Shown here in pieces: positions 1 through 9,023 of a stretch of 39,974 bases of DNA (position 1 is the stretch's first letter; each line of letters begins with the position of its first letter). The position numbers were made by a program, and so were the translations under genes. Where the stretch lies: the NCBI GenBank assembly GCA_019314525.1, contig JAFCZD010000011.1, positions 1 to 39,974 on the forward strand, read 5' to 3'. The notes beneath the pieces are model-generated. The model had not been told where the DNA came from. It did not search any database and saw only the letters and a list, made by a program, of their open reading frames with translations. The DNA comes from Deltaproteobacteria bacterium (GTDB lineage: Bacteria; Myxococcota_A; Polyangia; GCA-2747355).

Positions 1-1262
1 CGCATATGGGTATCATTGCTGGCCCCACTCCCAAAGAACTCACAACTCAAACCCTGTACGCCAAAGACAGAGCAATCCATGCTGTCACCCCAATCACAGA
101 CGGGGCCATCGGAGAAAATGAAGCTTGCCGCGTTCAGGTTGTTGTAGGCACGGCACTCATAGTCACCGGCCAAGTCACCCTCAACGCCGCGACAGGAACT
201 AGCATCCGTAAGCGTGCAAGTCTTCTGGCAGAACCCAACACCAAACATGCGGTTACAGGTCGAGCCTTCGGGGCAAGCGTATTCGGTCAGCGAATCGAAC
301 GAACAATTGGTCTGATAGCAGTAACCATTACGGGAGTGGATGTTGCAAACGCCAGGCACACATTGTCCAGCGGTACATTGACCGCTGCAGCAATCCGTAG
401 GCTCCGTGCACGCGCCTTCGGCGAGGGCAAGCTCGGCCATATCGATCTCACGCTCACAGCCCATGGCTGCACCGCACTCGGTGTCATCAAGGCAAGGGTC
501 GCCAATTTTGGCTTCAGCGTTGAAGTTGTCCTCACGGGGCGCGCAGTTACCAGAAATGGTGTCGCAGTTGCCAGGAAGGACGCAGAGGCCCTCTAGGCCG
601 CCCTCTTCCATGGGCAAGCATGTGGCCGTCTCATCGGTGCACTTCACGCTGTCGTCCGTCTTGCACACCTCGGAGCCCACGATGGGACAATCCGCGTCCT
701 CTTTGCAGCCAGAGAAGAGGCACACCGCGCTGTCGAAGATCCCCACGGCGCTGCCCGCAGCTGGCCAGCAGGAAATGGGTGACGTGCAGGTATTCTCACC
801 GATCTTGGGGTCGCATTTCTTCAGGCAGAGCCCGAGGGACGTCCCATTCGTCAGTGGCACACTCCCACAAACATTATAGGCCTGGTCAGGACAGCTGTCC
901 TCGTTGACCAGCTGGGTGGCTGGGTCATCAGGGGTACAATCGCAGGTGCAAATGCCCTCAGTCTCACCAGTGCCCAGACATGAGGCTTCTTCGCCACAAC
1001 CGGTGTCGGTGCCTTCTGCGGCGTTAGGATTACAGGGCAGACCGATCTTCGTGGGGTCGCAAACAGCCGCGACGGGGCCGTCAGTGGTGGTACCGGCTTC
1101 ATTGCCCGTCCCAGCCTCTCTGAGTACGATGCCTTGTTCGTTACCCGTGGCACCACCATCGGCTCTCACGATAGGGCCATCAGAGGTGACGTCATCATCA
1201 CCACAAGCAGAAAAAGTGAACGCAGCTGCGATCGCGACCAACCCATAAGCAAAACGTCTCAT
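1..1262 (-). CDS. Cys-rich surface lipoprotein, 3' end cut by window edge
   Basis: The frame is open from ATG at 1262 to the window edge (420 codons visible, no stop), so the C-terminus is missing. The N-terminus is a lipoprotein signal: two Arg, a hydrophobic run and a lipobox-like FSAC at about residues 18-21, followed by an acidic GDDD stretch. The remainder is Asp/Thr/Gly-rich with dozens of Cys in short CxxxxC-type spacings (for example CSGQCTAGQC), suggesting a disulphide-rich exported protein. A GGGAGG Shine-Dalgarno sequence lies about 10 bases before the ATG. A TATTAT -10-like hexamer (1285-1290) lies just upstream without a convincing -35. The family resembles the secreted Cys-rich lipoproteins common in myxobacteria, but I cannot assign a function. 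Two similar proteins occur at 24219 and 39169. Confidence 0.85.
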   Translation of the reverse strand, partial: MRRFAYGLVAIAAAFTFSACGDDDVTSDGPIVRADGGATGNEQGIVLREAGTGNEAGTTTDGPVAAVCDPTKIGLPCNPNAAEGTDTGCGEEASCLGTGETEGICTCDCTPDDPATQLVNEDSCPDQAYNVCGSVPLTNGTSLGLCLKKCDPKIGENTCTSPISCWPAAGSAVGIFDSAVCLFSGCKEDADCPIVGSEVCKTDDSVKCTDETATCLPMEEGGLEGLCVLPGNCDTISGNCAPREDNFNAEAKIGDPCLDDTECGAAMGCEREIDMAELALAEGACTEPTDCCSGQCTAGQCVPGVCNIHSRNGYCYQTNCSFDSLTEYACPEGSTCNRMFGVGFCQKTCTLTDASSCRGVEGDLAGDYECRAYNNLNAASFIFSDGPVCDWGDSMDCSVFGVQGLSCEFFGSGASNDTHM

Positions 1263-1560
1263 GCTCAAAAAACCTCCCTAGTTGATAATACACTTAGAAA
1301 TCTTCAAGGCAGCTATCCTGAAAGACGCAATGTGTCAAGCTCAAAGCCGCCCTGCCGGAATGCTCAACTCGCCGAAATCATGACGAACCAGAGGACTAAG
1401 CAAGGACCACACCAGAAAAGGTGAAGCCGCCCTTCTTCACGATTTCGAGTGCTTAGCGAGTGTGCTTTTCTGCGTACTATGACGTAGCTGTCAGTGACCG
1501 CCATGTGACGCAGGTCACGAATCAATCTGAGCCCTCTCTGTAAGCCGAAATGCCAGATGC

Positions 1561-1599
1561 GTTTCTTCTGGTTCGCGACTCACGGCACAAACATCTAGA
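1561..1599 (+). repeat. Degenerate direct repeat, copy 1 of 2
   Basis: Copy 1 of a direct repeat whose partner is at 1699-1737. By hand alignment 30 of 39 positions match with no gaps, and the first 24 bases match at 21. The shared core is GTTTCTT, then TTCGCGACT, then TCTAG. The copies are 138 bases apart and flank an inverted repeat. Confidence 0.6.
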
Positions 1600-1618
1600 T
1601 CTCCTCGGCGGAAATGAT

Positions 1619-1670
1619 GAACCGGTCAGAACCCACCCCAGAATCTGTGAGGGCGGGTTTCCGACCGGTC
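1619..1670. repeat. Imperfect inverted repeat with ACCGGT in each arm
   Basis: The left arm (about 1620-1638) and right arm (1651-1670) pair over about 18 positions with one bulged base and a 12-base loop. In RNA from the minus strand the two mismatches become G-U pairs, so the stem would be almost continuous. Each arm contains the palindrome ACCGGT, so it could also be a pair of protein-binding sites. No U-tract follows on either strand, which argues against an intrinsic terminator. Confidence 0.55.
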
Positions 1671-1698
1671 CCTTGGCATTTCTCTGCCGTCATCTCTC

Positions 1699-1737
1699 GT
1701 TTCTTTTGCTTCGCGACTTACGCCGCGAAGGTCTAGG
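1699..1737 (+). repeat. Degenerate direct repeat, copy 2 of 2
   Basis: Partner of 1561-1599. It ends 8 bases before the ATG of the secreted-protein gene at 1746 and overlaps its probable promoter or leader: a TAGGGT hexamer (1734-1739) lies 6 bases before the start codon. A duplicated promoter segment is therefore one explanation. Confidence 0.55.
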
Positions 1738-1745
1738 GTGTTCTC

Positions 1746-2279
1746 ATGCGACAAGGGATCCTCCTCACGGGCTTAATGCTTGCCTCCATGCTGACCCTGG
1801 GTTCTCAGGTCAGCGCGGCTCCTTCAACGCTGAAAATGCGCGCCAAGACCCCGCGCTCACCCACGCTGAGGCTCATCAGCGCCCACCTGCTGGTTCTCCA
1901 GATCGCTCGTGGACCCAAAGGGCTCGAGGTGCTGAAACAAGAGCGCATAGAACTGCGCAAGCCCACGGCCCTGCGCCGCTTTCGCGGGCGCTTCGAGGTC
2001 AGGCTCTACAGCGGCAAGCGGCTACGCGAGGTCGTGCCCTTCTCATTCCCCCTGACCCTCGCTGCTGGGGAGCCCAACATGCACAATCGCCGCCTCGCGC
2101 GGCAGATCGGCAAGGGAGTGAGCGCGCGCACCACTGTGCGTGTGCCCTGGACCGCCGACCTCACCCATCTCTTGTTGGTGGATCCCCGTGGCATGACGCT
2201 TCGCCATCAACTGCCCAAGCCTCCGCTCCTACACCAGAAGCTCCGTGGCCCCAAACGCACCGACGTGCTGGGGCGCTGA
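1746..2279 (+). CDS. Small exported protein of unknown function
   Basis: 177 residues. A clear Sec signal peptide (MRQGILL..., hydrophobic to about residue 20, probable cleavage after VSA near residue 24) precedes a basic domain of about 150 residues rich in Leu and Arg, with no cysteines and no motif I recognise. The exported part alternates short hydrophobic strands with charged turns (for example RFEVRLYSGKRLREVVPF), suggesting a beta-rich fold. The ATG at 1746 is chosen because the signal peptide starts there; AGGGTG lies 5 bases upstream, or the same bases may act as a -10 (TAGGGT). It converges on the AI-2E-family gene with only 11 bases between stops. A periplasmic location is inferred from the signal peptide. 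Confidence 0.75.
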   Translation: MRQGILLTGLMLASMLTLGSQVSAAPSTLKMRAKTPRSPTLRLISAHLLVLQIARGPKGLEVLKQERIELRKPTALRRFRGRFEVRLYSGKRLREVVPFSFPLTLAAGEPNMHNRRLARQIGKGVSARTTVRVPWTADLTHLLLVDPRGMTLRHQLPKPPLLHQKLRGPKRTDVLGR

Positions 2280-2290
2280 GAGACTCTAGA

Positions 2291-3661
2291 TCAACAGGAC
2301 GTGTCGCCCTCGAGCACGGCTTGCACTTTCTTGTCAGCCACCAGATGAAGCTCACCGCGGACTTTGGCGCGCACGTAAATGAACGTCGCCTGCACCGCTG
2401 AGACGATGGGCACAGCAAGAAGCGCCCCCATAGCGCCATACGTGCGCTCGCCCGCCACCACCGCGAAGATCACGATCACGGGGTGGATCTTTGCCGCGGT
2501 GCCGATGATCTTCGGGTTGAGCAGATTGGCCTCGATAAGATGAATACCAATGATCCAAGCCAGGACCATGCCGCCACGCAGCAGATCCACGCCTTCAGTG
2601 CCCGAGACCAAGGCCACGATGACGATGGGGATTGAGGAGAGGATCGAGCCGAAAATTGGGATCAGACTCAATACGCCAGCGAGCAACGCCAGCAAGACCA
2701 CATATTTGACGCCAATGAGCATCAGGCCGAGGCCGGTCAAGGTGCCATTGACGAAACAGATCAAGAGCTGCCCACGGATCGCTCCCCCCATCGCTGAATC
2801 AATCAACAGCAAGAGGGTGTCGTAGTCTGGCGCGTATTTACGCGGCACGAGGGTGCCGAAAAAGCGCAGGATGCGATCGGTGTCCAGCAGCAAAAATGCG
2901 CTGATCATGAAGACCAGGATGAAGGTGGTGATGGCCCTTAGGAGGCCCCCAATGAAACGTTGGCCCGCCGTAAGCAGCGCCTTGACCTCCACACCTGACC
3001 CCGTCATCAGCGCCGAGAGGTAACGCGACACCTCCCCCTGGTCACCTTCCGCGCTTGGGGCATCTGGCAAGCTGACGAGATAGCGCCCATCTTGGGTGGG
3101 CTTGATCTGCAGCGCTAGATCCTTGGCCTCCACCTCGAAGCCTCCCCCAGGCAAGGGTCGCAAACGCAGGCGTGGTTTGGCCGCCACCGCTTGGGGCGAA
3201 GGTGTCGCGACCTTCTCGTGGAAATTCCGCTCGACCCACGCCTCGACGTTGGGCAACCAGCTCTTCTTAATCTTCTGCACCAAATGCGGCGCCTCGCCGG
3301 CGATGCGCTTGAAGTCGTTGGTAACCCGCGGCACGAAGAGCACGACAAAGAGCCCTATCAAACCCAAGAGCACCGCATACATCACGATGAGCCAAACGAA
3401 GCGCGGCAAGCACCGACCTGCGAGCGTCAAACGGCAGAGGCGATTGAGGATTGGAGCCAGCATATAGGTGACGAGGATCGCCAGCACGAAGGGCAGGATC
3501 ACCTGTCGAAAGCTGACGAGGATCACGAGGATAAACGCGAGAAATCCCCACAGCCGAGCTGTGTGGCGCAGCCATGAAAAAAAGGTCTCTCGGCTGCGTG
3601 AGCGACCTGAACCAGTCAGATCGGGGCTGGTCAAATCCCCCTTGGGTGGATCTTGCGTCAT
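2291..3661 (-). CDS. AI-2E family transporter-like membrane protein
   Basis: 456 residues of the AI-2E transporter family (PerM/YdiK/TqsA type, formerly DUF20). Family members are inner-membrane proteins linked to export or ion antiport; the substrate cannot be read from sequence. Visible features are paired N-terminal helices at about residues 34-75 including the LPFVLAILVTYMLAPIL segment, then a third helix, a large soluble region (about 130-220) and a helix-rich C-terminal half with GVLSLIPIFGSILSSIPI, typical of the family. The protein is about 100 residues longer than usual; the excess sits in the soluble region, which looks beta-rich. Start: ATG at 3661 with GAGGGAG just upstream. It lies 45 bases downstream of lapB on the same strand and may share its transcript. 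Confidence 0.9.
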   Translation of the reverse strand: MTQDPPKGDLTSPDLTGSGRSRSRETFFSWLRHTARLWGFLAFILVILVSFRQVILPFVLAILVTYMLAPILNRLCRLTLAGRCLPRFVWLIVMYAVLLGLIGLFVVLFVPRVTNDFKRIAGEAPHLVQKIKKSWLPNVEAWVERNFHEKVATPSPQAVAAKPRLRLRPLPGGGFEVEAKDLALQIKPTQDGRYLVSLPDAPSAEGDQGEVSRYLSALMTGSGVEVKALLTAGQRFIGGLLRAITTFILVFMISAFLLLDTDRILRFFGTLVPRKYAPDYDTLLLLIDSAMGGAIRGQLLICFVNGTLTGLGLMLIGVKYVVLLALLAGVLSLIPIFGSILSSIPIVIVALVSGTEGVDLLRGGMVLAWIIGIHLIEANLLNPKIIGTAAKIHPVIVIFAVVAGERTYGAMGALLAVPIVSAVQATFIYVRAKVRGELHLVADKKVQAVLEGDTSC

Positions 3662-3706
3662 GGGCTCCCTCTATAGAGGCATGGACGGTAGCAGAAGATG
3701 GTTTGT

Positions 3707-4891
3707 TTACGAAGCGACGCGCTCACTCGCGCGACGGCCCCACGCCATGCGGGTCGCATCCCATGCGCCGCAAGAAGAACAGCGCCAGAAAAGGTCGAGG
3801 GTCGCATGCCCACACTGAGCGCAGCGGTAGCCGTGGTCAGCGCTCGAGAGCGCGCCCAAGAGCTCTTCCAGCGCGGCGCGTAAGGCGGAGGGTTCGTCCT
3901 GCTCCAACACCAGGAGAGCGGCCTCGCGGCGAGCGGGCAACAGATGCGGATACTCATCCGTGAGATCGCGAAGATCCACCAGCGCCCCTTGAGGGTCACG
4001 CTTGCCACGAAAACGCGCCACAGCGAGTCGCAAATACACATTGCTTGGATGAGCAGCGCTGGCCTCGTCGAGGATGCCCTGGAGGTCATCGAGCTTCTCC
4101 ATCTCGAAGAGCACTCGCTCGAGCCGCGCGAGGAAGAACGATGCAAGGTCAGGCGCAGCAAGCAACGCTTTGCGCCATGCGTTGACCGCACCAGCCAGCT
4201 TACCCTCGCGGCGGCGCAGCTCACCAAGCACGTGGAGCACGTGAACGCTCTCAGCGTTCGCCGAGATCGCACGTCGAAGGGCGCGCTGAGCTGCCTTCTT
4301 GTCACCTGCCTCAGCGCTCTCATACGCGTGCTGGGCCATGAGGTGCGCCACGTGGGACGAACTGTCACGCTTCTGCAGCTTGCCGAGACGAATTCGACTG
4401 GCGGCAGCGCGCTCCCAAGCACCAACGCGCTCATAGAGCTTGGCGAGGTCCGTCAGCGCTTGCACATGTTTCTTGTCGTGCCCCAATACATATTCCAGGG
4501 CCTTCACGGCGCGACGCGGGAACCCGGCAGCGCGGAAGTCCAAGGCCAACTGGTAGTGCACGCGCAGCTTTGTGCCCTTGTCGACGTCACGGCGCACGAG
4601 GATCGATTGATGCACACGAACCGCGCGCTCGTACTCACAGCGGTTACGAAAGAGCGCGCCAAGGGCAAAGTAGGCCTCAACGGTCTTCGTGTTCTGCTTG
4701 AGGGCTTTTTTTATTTGCTCGATGGCGGCGTCTTCGTGACCCTCGAGCAGCTCTACCAGTCCACGCACGTAGGAGCGACCTTCTCGAGCGGCGCGCTTGA
4801 GGGGGCGACGATCCGGCGCATAATAGCGCCCCAGCAGCGTCCCCACCGCCAATAGAAAGAGGGCAGCACCCACCACCAGCAGCAAATTCAT
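3707..4891 (-). CDS. lapB: LapB-like TPR/rubredoxin-domain assembly protein
   Basis: 394 residues, close to the 389 of Escherichia coli LapB (YciM). The architecture matches: an N-terminal membrane anchor (about residues 2-21), a long run of tetratricopeptide repeats from about 35 to 330, and a C-terminal rubredoxin-like metal site with CAQC (Cys357, Cys360) and CSSC (Cys371, Cys374). In E. coli LapB works at the inner membrane to control LPS synthesis by steering FtsH degradation of LpxC; the same role here is inference. The ATG overlaps the stop of the upstream lapA-like gene by 4 bases (ATGA), so the two are translationally coupled. The preserved lapA-lapB order strongly supports the call. 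Confidence 0.9.
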   Translation of the reverse strand: MNLLLVVGAALFLLAVGTLLGRYYAPDRRPLKRAAREGRSYVRGLVELLEGHEDAAIEQIKKALKQNTKTVEAYFALGALFRNRCEYERAVRVHQSILVRRDVDKGTKLRVHYQLALDFRAAGFPRRAVKALEYVLGHDKKHVQALTDLAKLYERVGAWERAAASRIRLGKLQKRDSSSHVAHLMAQHAYESAEAGDKKAAQRALRRAISANAESVHVLHVLGELRRREGKLAGAVNAWRKALLAAPDLASFFLARLERVLFEMEKLDDLQGILDEASAAHPSNVYLRLAVARFRGKRDPQGALVDLRDLTDEYPHLLPARREAALLVLEQDEPSALRAALEELLGALSSADHGYRCAQCGHATLDLFWRCSSCGAWDATRMAWGRRASERVAS

Positions 4892-5412
4892 GGACGGCCC
4901 CGTTGGACGCGTTTACCGGCGCGACCCTCGCTCTCGCCCTCCCCATCAGGCTCATCCCGCAGCGCCGCCATCAAGAGCGCCTCGTCGTCGTAGCCAGCCC
5001 AGCTATCGTCCTCACCGTCTTTGGCGCTGCTGCGTTCCCGCGGCAGCTCATCGATATCTTCATAGGGCGCCTCAGTGGCGGGGAGATTACGCAGGTCGGA
5101 GAGTTCATCCTCAAGGGCATCAATGAAGCGATGTTGACGACGCCGGTCGAAGCCATGCTTGAGCGCCGCCGGAAACACCACGAGGAAAGCCATCACCAGC
5201 GCGCCAGCGAAGAAGCTGCCCACCAACATCGCGCCCAGGTGGCCTTCATAGTCGACCCAGGCGATGGGCTCGCCCAGGTTTGGGCCAAGAACAGGGGCCT
5301 TGATCAGCGCCCACCCCCCGTTTTCAGCAACAAAGCCTGCCACCACCGCCACCGCGGCAGCGAGCAGCAGCACCAGAACGCTCCAGACAAAGATCTTCAG
5401 CCAGCGGCTCAT
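4888..5412 (-). CDS. lapA: LapA-domain inner-membrane protein
   Basis: 174 residues. Two membrane helices (about 5-27 and 60-84) flank a short periplasmic loop, as in LapA/DUF1049 proteins; the phrase FVAENGGW around residue 27 recalls the FALENxQ segment of the family. The C-terminal 85 residues are cytoplasmic, charged and acidic, longer than the E. coli protein tail, with RRRQHRFIDALEDELSDL probably helical. The gene precedes lapB with a 4-base overlap. It has its own candidate -10 (5445-5450), so it need not depend on sppA upstream. GGTGA lies upstream of the ATG. The family call depends on topology and on the lapB neighbour rather than on strong motif identity. Confidence 0.75.
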   Translation of the reverse strand: MSRWLKIFVWSVLVLLLAAAVAVVAGFVAENGGWALIKAPVLGPNLGEPIAWVDYEGHLGAMLVGSFFAGALVMAFLVVFPAALKHGFDRRRQHRFIDALEDELSDLRNLPATEAPYEDIDELPRERSSAKDGEDDSWAGYDDEALLMAALRDEPDGEGESEGRAGKRVQRGRP

Positions 5413-5444
5413 GGACGACCGTCACCGTTTGGGAACTTTTTCAC

Positions 5445-5450
5445 ATTATA
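5445..5450 (-). promoter_or_regulatory. Candidate -10 element for lapA-lapB
   Basis: A perfect TATAAT on the minus strand, 32 bases before the lapA ATG at 5412 and just after the sppA stop at 5483. No good -35 is visible 16-18 bases further up (the sequence there is GC-rich), so it would need an activator or another sigma factor. Confidence 0.4.
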
Positions 5451-5482
5451 GGGGGCGCGGCCCTTCGCGGGCGAGTTTTGCT

Positions 5483-6394
5483 CTAACGCAGACGCGTGTC
5501 GCGGGCCTCGATGCGTAGAGACGTCTCCAGTTCTTGTCGCACCTTCTGCATCGCCACGTCAGCGCTGTCTTCGAGCAGCTGTCGCAGCAACCCTTTGCGC
5601 GCCCGGTGATAGACAGGCACAGGATCGCCCTCAGCCTTGGCGAGCTTCACCGCCACATCCAACGCATCGCTGAAATTGCCCAGGGAATCCACGAGACCAT
5701 GCACCTTCGCCTGGGCACCTGTGAGTATCCGTCCATCGGCTACCGCTTTCACCTTGGCCAGCGACATCTTCCGTCCCTTGCTGATATCACTAACGAATTG
5801 CCCGTGGATCTCATCGACCATCTTCTGCAGGGCGATGCGATCAACCTCAGTCATGGGGCGTAGGGGCGACCCTGTATCCTTCAGCGCCCCCGACTTGAAG
5901 ACGTGCGCCTTGATCCTGGCGAGAGCCAGAAGCTCGTAGACCTCCGTGGTCTGCGAAATAACACCAATGCTTCCGGTCAAAGACCCCGCGTTGGCGACGA
6001 TCTGGGTGCAAGCCGCGGCGATATAGTAGCCACCCGAGGCGGCCACAGACCCCATGGAAGCCACCACGGGCTTTTTGGCCCTCAACCGCTCTATTTCCCG
6101 GTACACTTCTTGAGAGGGCCCCACAGAGCCGCCCGGCGTGTTCAGTCGCATTACCACGGCCTTGATGTCGTCGTCCTTGGCGAAGGCACGCAAGGCCTCG
6201 AGGGTGCGCCGCGACGCGGTGATCACGCCCTTGACCTCCACGACACCGATCTGTGGCCCCTCAGCCACACGAGAGCCAGATTGCCCTGCGGAGAGCAGCG
6301 TTAGAGCCGCCGCGAAGCAGAAGAGGAGGATCCCGAAGAAAATTAGCACGCCCCAGAGGGCTCCCTTATTGCTCATAGCTGGCGACAGTAGCAT
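5483..6394 (-). CDS. sppA: Signal peptide peptidase SppA (short form)
   Basis: 303 residues, of the short 36K type seen in Bacillus and many other bacteria. An N-terminal signal anchor (about residues 12-35) is followed by one crotonase-fold serine protease domain. The Ser-Lys dyad is visible: Ser120 in SVAASGGYYIA and Lys172 in KSGALKD, the same contexts as in Bacillus subtilis SppA. NTPGGSVGPSQE (85-96) is the family hallmark. It acts at the inner membrane, cutting leftover signal peptides and perhaps faulty membrane proteins. Two starts are possible, ATG 6394 and ATG 6376 (MSNKG); neither has a clear ribosome binding site. It lies after the rpsA terminator, so it should have its own promoter within 6395-6487, which I could not pin down. 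Confidence 0.92.
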   Translation of the reverse strand: MLLSPAMSNKGALWGVLIFFGILLFCFAAALTLLSAGQSGSRVAEGPQIGVVEVKGVITASRRTLEALRAFAKDDDIKAVVMRLNTPGGSVGPSQEVYREIERLRAKKPVVASMGSVAASGGYYIAAACTQIVANAGSLTGSIGVISQTTEVYELLALARIKAHVFKSGALKDTGSPLRPMTEVDRIALQKMVDEIHGQFVSDISKGRKMSLAKVKAVADGRILTGAQAKVHGLVDSLGNFSDALDVAVKLAKAEGDPVPVYHRARKGLLRQLLEDSADVAMQKVRQELETSLRIEARDTRLR

Positions 6395-6487
6395 GGGAGC
6401 ACGCTGAATTCTTTATCGCACTCCTGCCCCTGCAAATCGCGTGGGTGAAGGTCTTGCCATTTGCTTATGGTCGTCTCTGGCTTGGGC

Positions 6488-6521
6488 AAAAAAAGGGCCA
6501 CGCCCAAAACGGACGCGGCCC
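6488..6521 (-). terminator. Intrinsic terminator of rpsA
   Basis: On the minus strand an 11-base-pair stem (arms 6511-6521 and 6495-6505, with two G-U pairs), a 5-base loop and a run of seven U (6494-6488). It starts 26 bases after the rpsA stop and is a textbook Rho-independent terminator. Confidence 0.9.
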
Positions 6522-6547
6522 TGATAAGACGATTCAGAAAATGGAGT

Positions 6548-8248
<1,701 letters not shown>

Positions 8249-8343
8249 GTTAACTTCCTCAACCATGAAACTAACCAAGCTCCTTCATTCCCTTCAAGAT
8301 CTGCTCACAGGATGGGCTAAAGGCCCTTTGTGTAAGTCGGCGC

Positions 8344-8372
8344 AACATATGTGGGGCCTTGAGCTTTGTCAA
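8344..8372 (-). promoter_or_regulatory. Sigma-70-type promoter of rpsA
   Basis: On the minus strand, TTGACA (8372-8367), a 17-base spacer and TATGTT (8349-8344). This is the best housekeeping promoter in the window. It predicts transcription starting near 8337 and a leader of about 90 bases. It lies between the purN stop and rpsA. Confidence 0.75.
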
Positions 8373-8411
8373 TGGAAGCATAGAAGATTTCGCGGCTTCC
8401 GAGCCTAACGC

Positions 8412-9023
8412 CTAACGCGTGCCAACGAAGCGCGCTCGCCGTCCTTCCAAGACCAGCTCGGAGGAGGCAATCTTTTGCAACGTTTCCGTAAAGATACGGT
8501 GTTCGACCTCGAGGATACGAGCCTTCAAGGACTCCAGGTCATCATCGTCCCGTACCGTCACTGCTTCCTGCGCCAAAATCGGCCCTGTATCGGTCCCCTC
8601 GTCCACCAAATGCACAGTGCAGCCCGCCACCTTCACTCCGTGGGCAAAAGCCTGCCCCTGCCCATCCAACCCAGGAAAGGCTGGCAACAACGCAGGGTGA
8701 ATGTTCACCACCCGCTGCGGAAACGCGGAAAGGAACAAGGGGGTGAGCACGCGCATAAAACCAGCGAGCACGACCCAATCGACCTGGTGCTCAGCCAAAC
8801 GCTCGATCAAGGCCTGCTCGAACTCTTGCCGGTCAGGAAAGGAGTGGTGGGTGATCACCTTGGCTGGCACGCCGGCGGCGCGAGCTCGTTCGAGTGCTTG
8901 GGCCTTCTTGCGATTGCTGATCACCACCGCGATCTCCGCCTGGAGCCGGCCATCGCTGTGCGCATCGAGGATCGCTTGTAGGTTTGTGCCTCCCCCCGAC
9001 ACGAGCACGCCAAAACGGGTCAT
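8412..9023 (-). CDS. purN: Phosphoribosylglycinamide formyltransferase PurN
   Basis: 203 residues. It transfers the formyl group of 10-formyltetrahydrofolate to GAR, the third step of purine synthesis, in the cytoplasm. VLVSGGGTNLQAI near the N-terminus is the nucleotide-phosphate loop. The catalytic set is present: Asn107 and His109 in NIHPALLPAFPGL, and Asp145 in DEGTDTGPI. Where E. coli has His after PGL, this protein has Asp (PGLDGQGQAF), a small departure. The ATG overlaps the purM stop by 4 bases (9020-9023), so the two purine genes are translationally coupled. Confidence 0.97.
   Translation of the reverse strand: MTRFGVLVSGGGTNLQAILDAHSDGRLQAEIAVVISNRKKAQALERARAAGVPAKVITHHSFPDRQEFEQALIERLAEHQVDWVVLAGFMRVLTPLFLSAFPQRVVNIHPALLPAFPGLDGQGQAFAHGVKVAGCTVHLVDEGTDTGPILAQEAVTVRDDDDLESLKARILEVEHRIFTETLQKIASSELVLEGRRARFVGTR

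Larger units (their letters stand above)
1263..1745. other. Gene-free region with direct and inverted repeats
   Basis: This 483-base stretch separates two divergently transcribed genes. I find no convincing gene in it. It contains the leader of the lipoprotein gene at its left end, and further right an imperfect inverted repeat (1619-1670) bracketed by two degenerate copies of a 39-base sequence (1561-1599 and 1699-1737). The right copy ends just upstream of the ATG at 1746. A regulatory region or a small structured RNA is possible; nothing here matches an RNA family I recognise. Confidence 0.6.

Noticed and set aside
1619-1670. Inverted repeat as an intrinsic terminator
   Set aside because: No U-tract follows on either strand and no gene ends nearby.
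1550-2401. Long frame overlapping the secreted-protein gene on the same strand
   Set aside because: No signal peptide, odd composition (His, Arg and Pro runs), and it runs across the real gene and past its stop into a convergent gene. It is a GC-driven shadow.
3944-4855. 300-codon frame opposite lapB
   Set aside because: The minus strand encodes a clear TPR/rubredoxin protein there; the opposite frame has no motif and no ribosome binding site.
8249-8300. Leader peptide controlling rpsA
   Set aside because: A six-codon frame exists, but it lacks a codon pattern, alternative hairpins or a properly spaced ribosome binding site, so I only mention it with rpsA.
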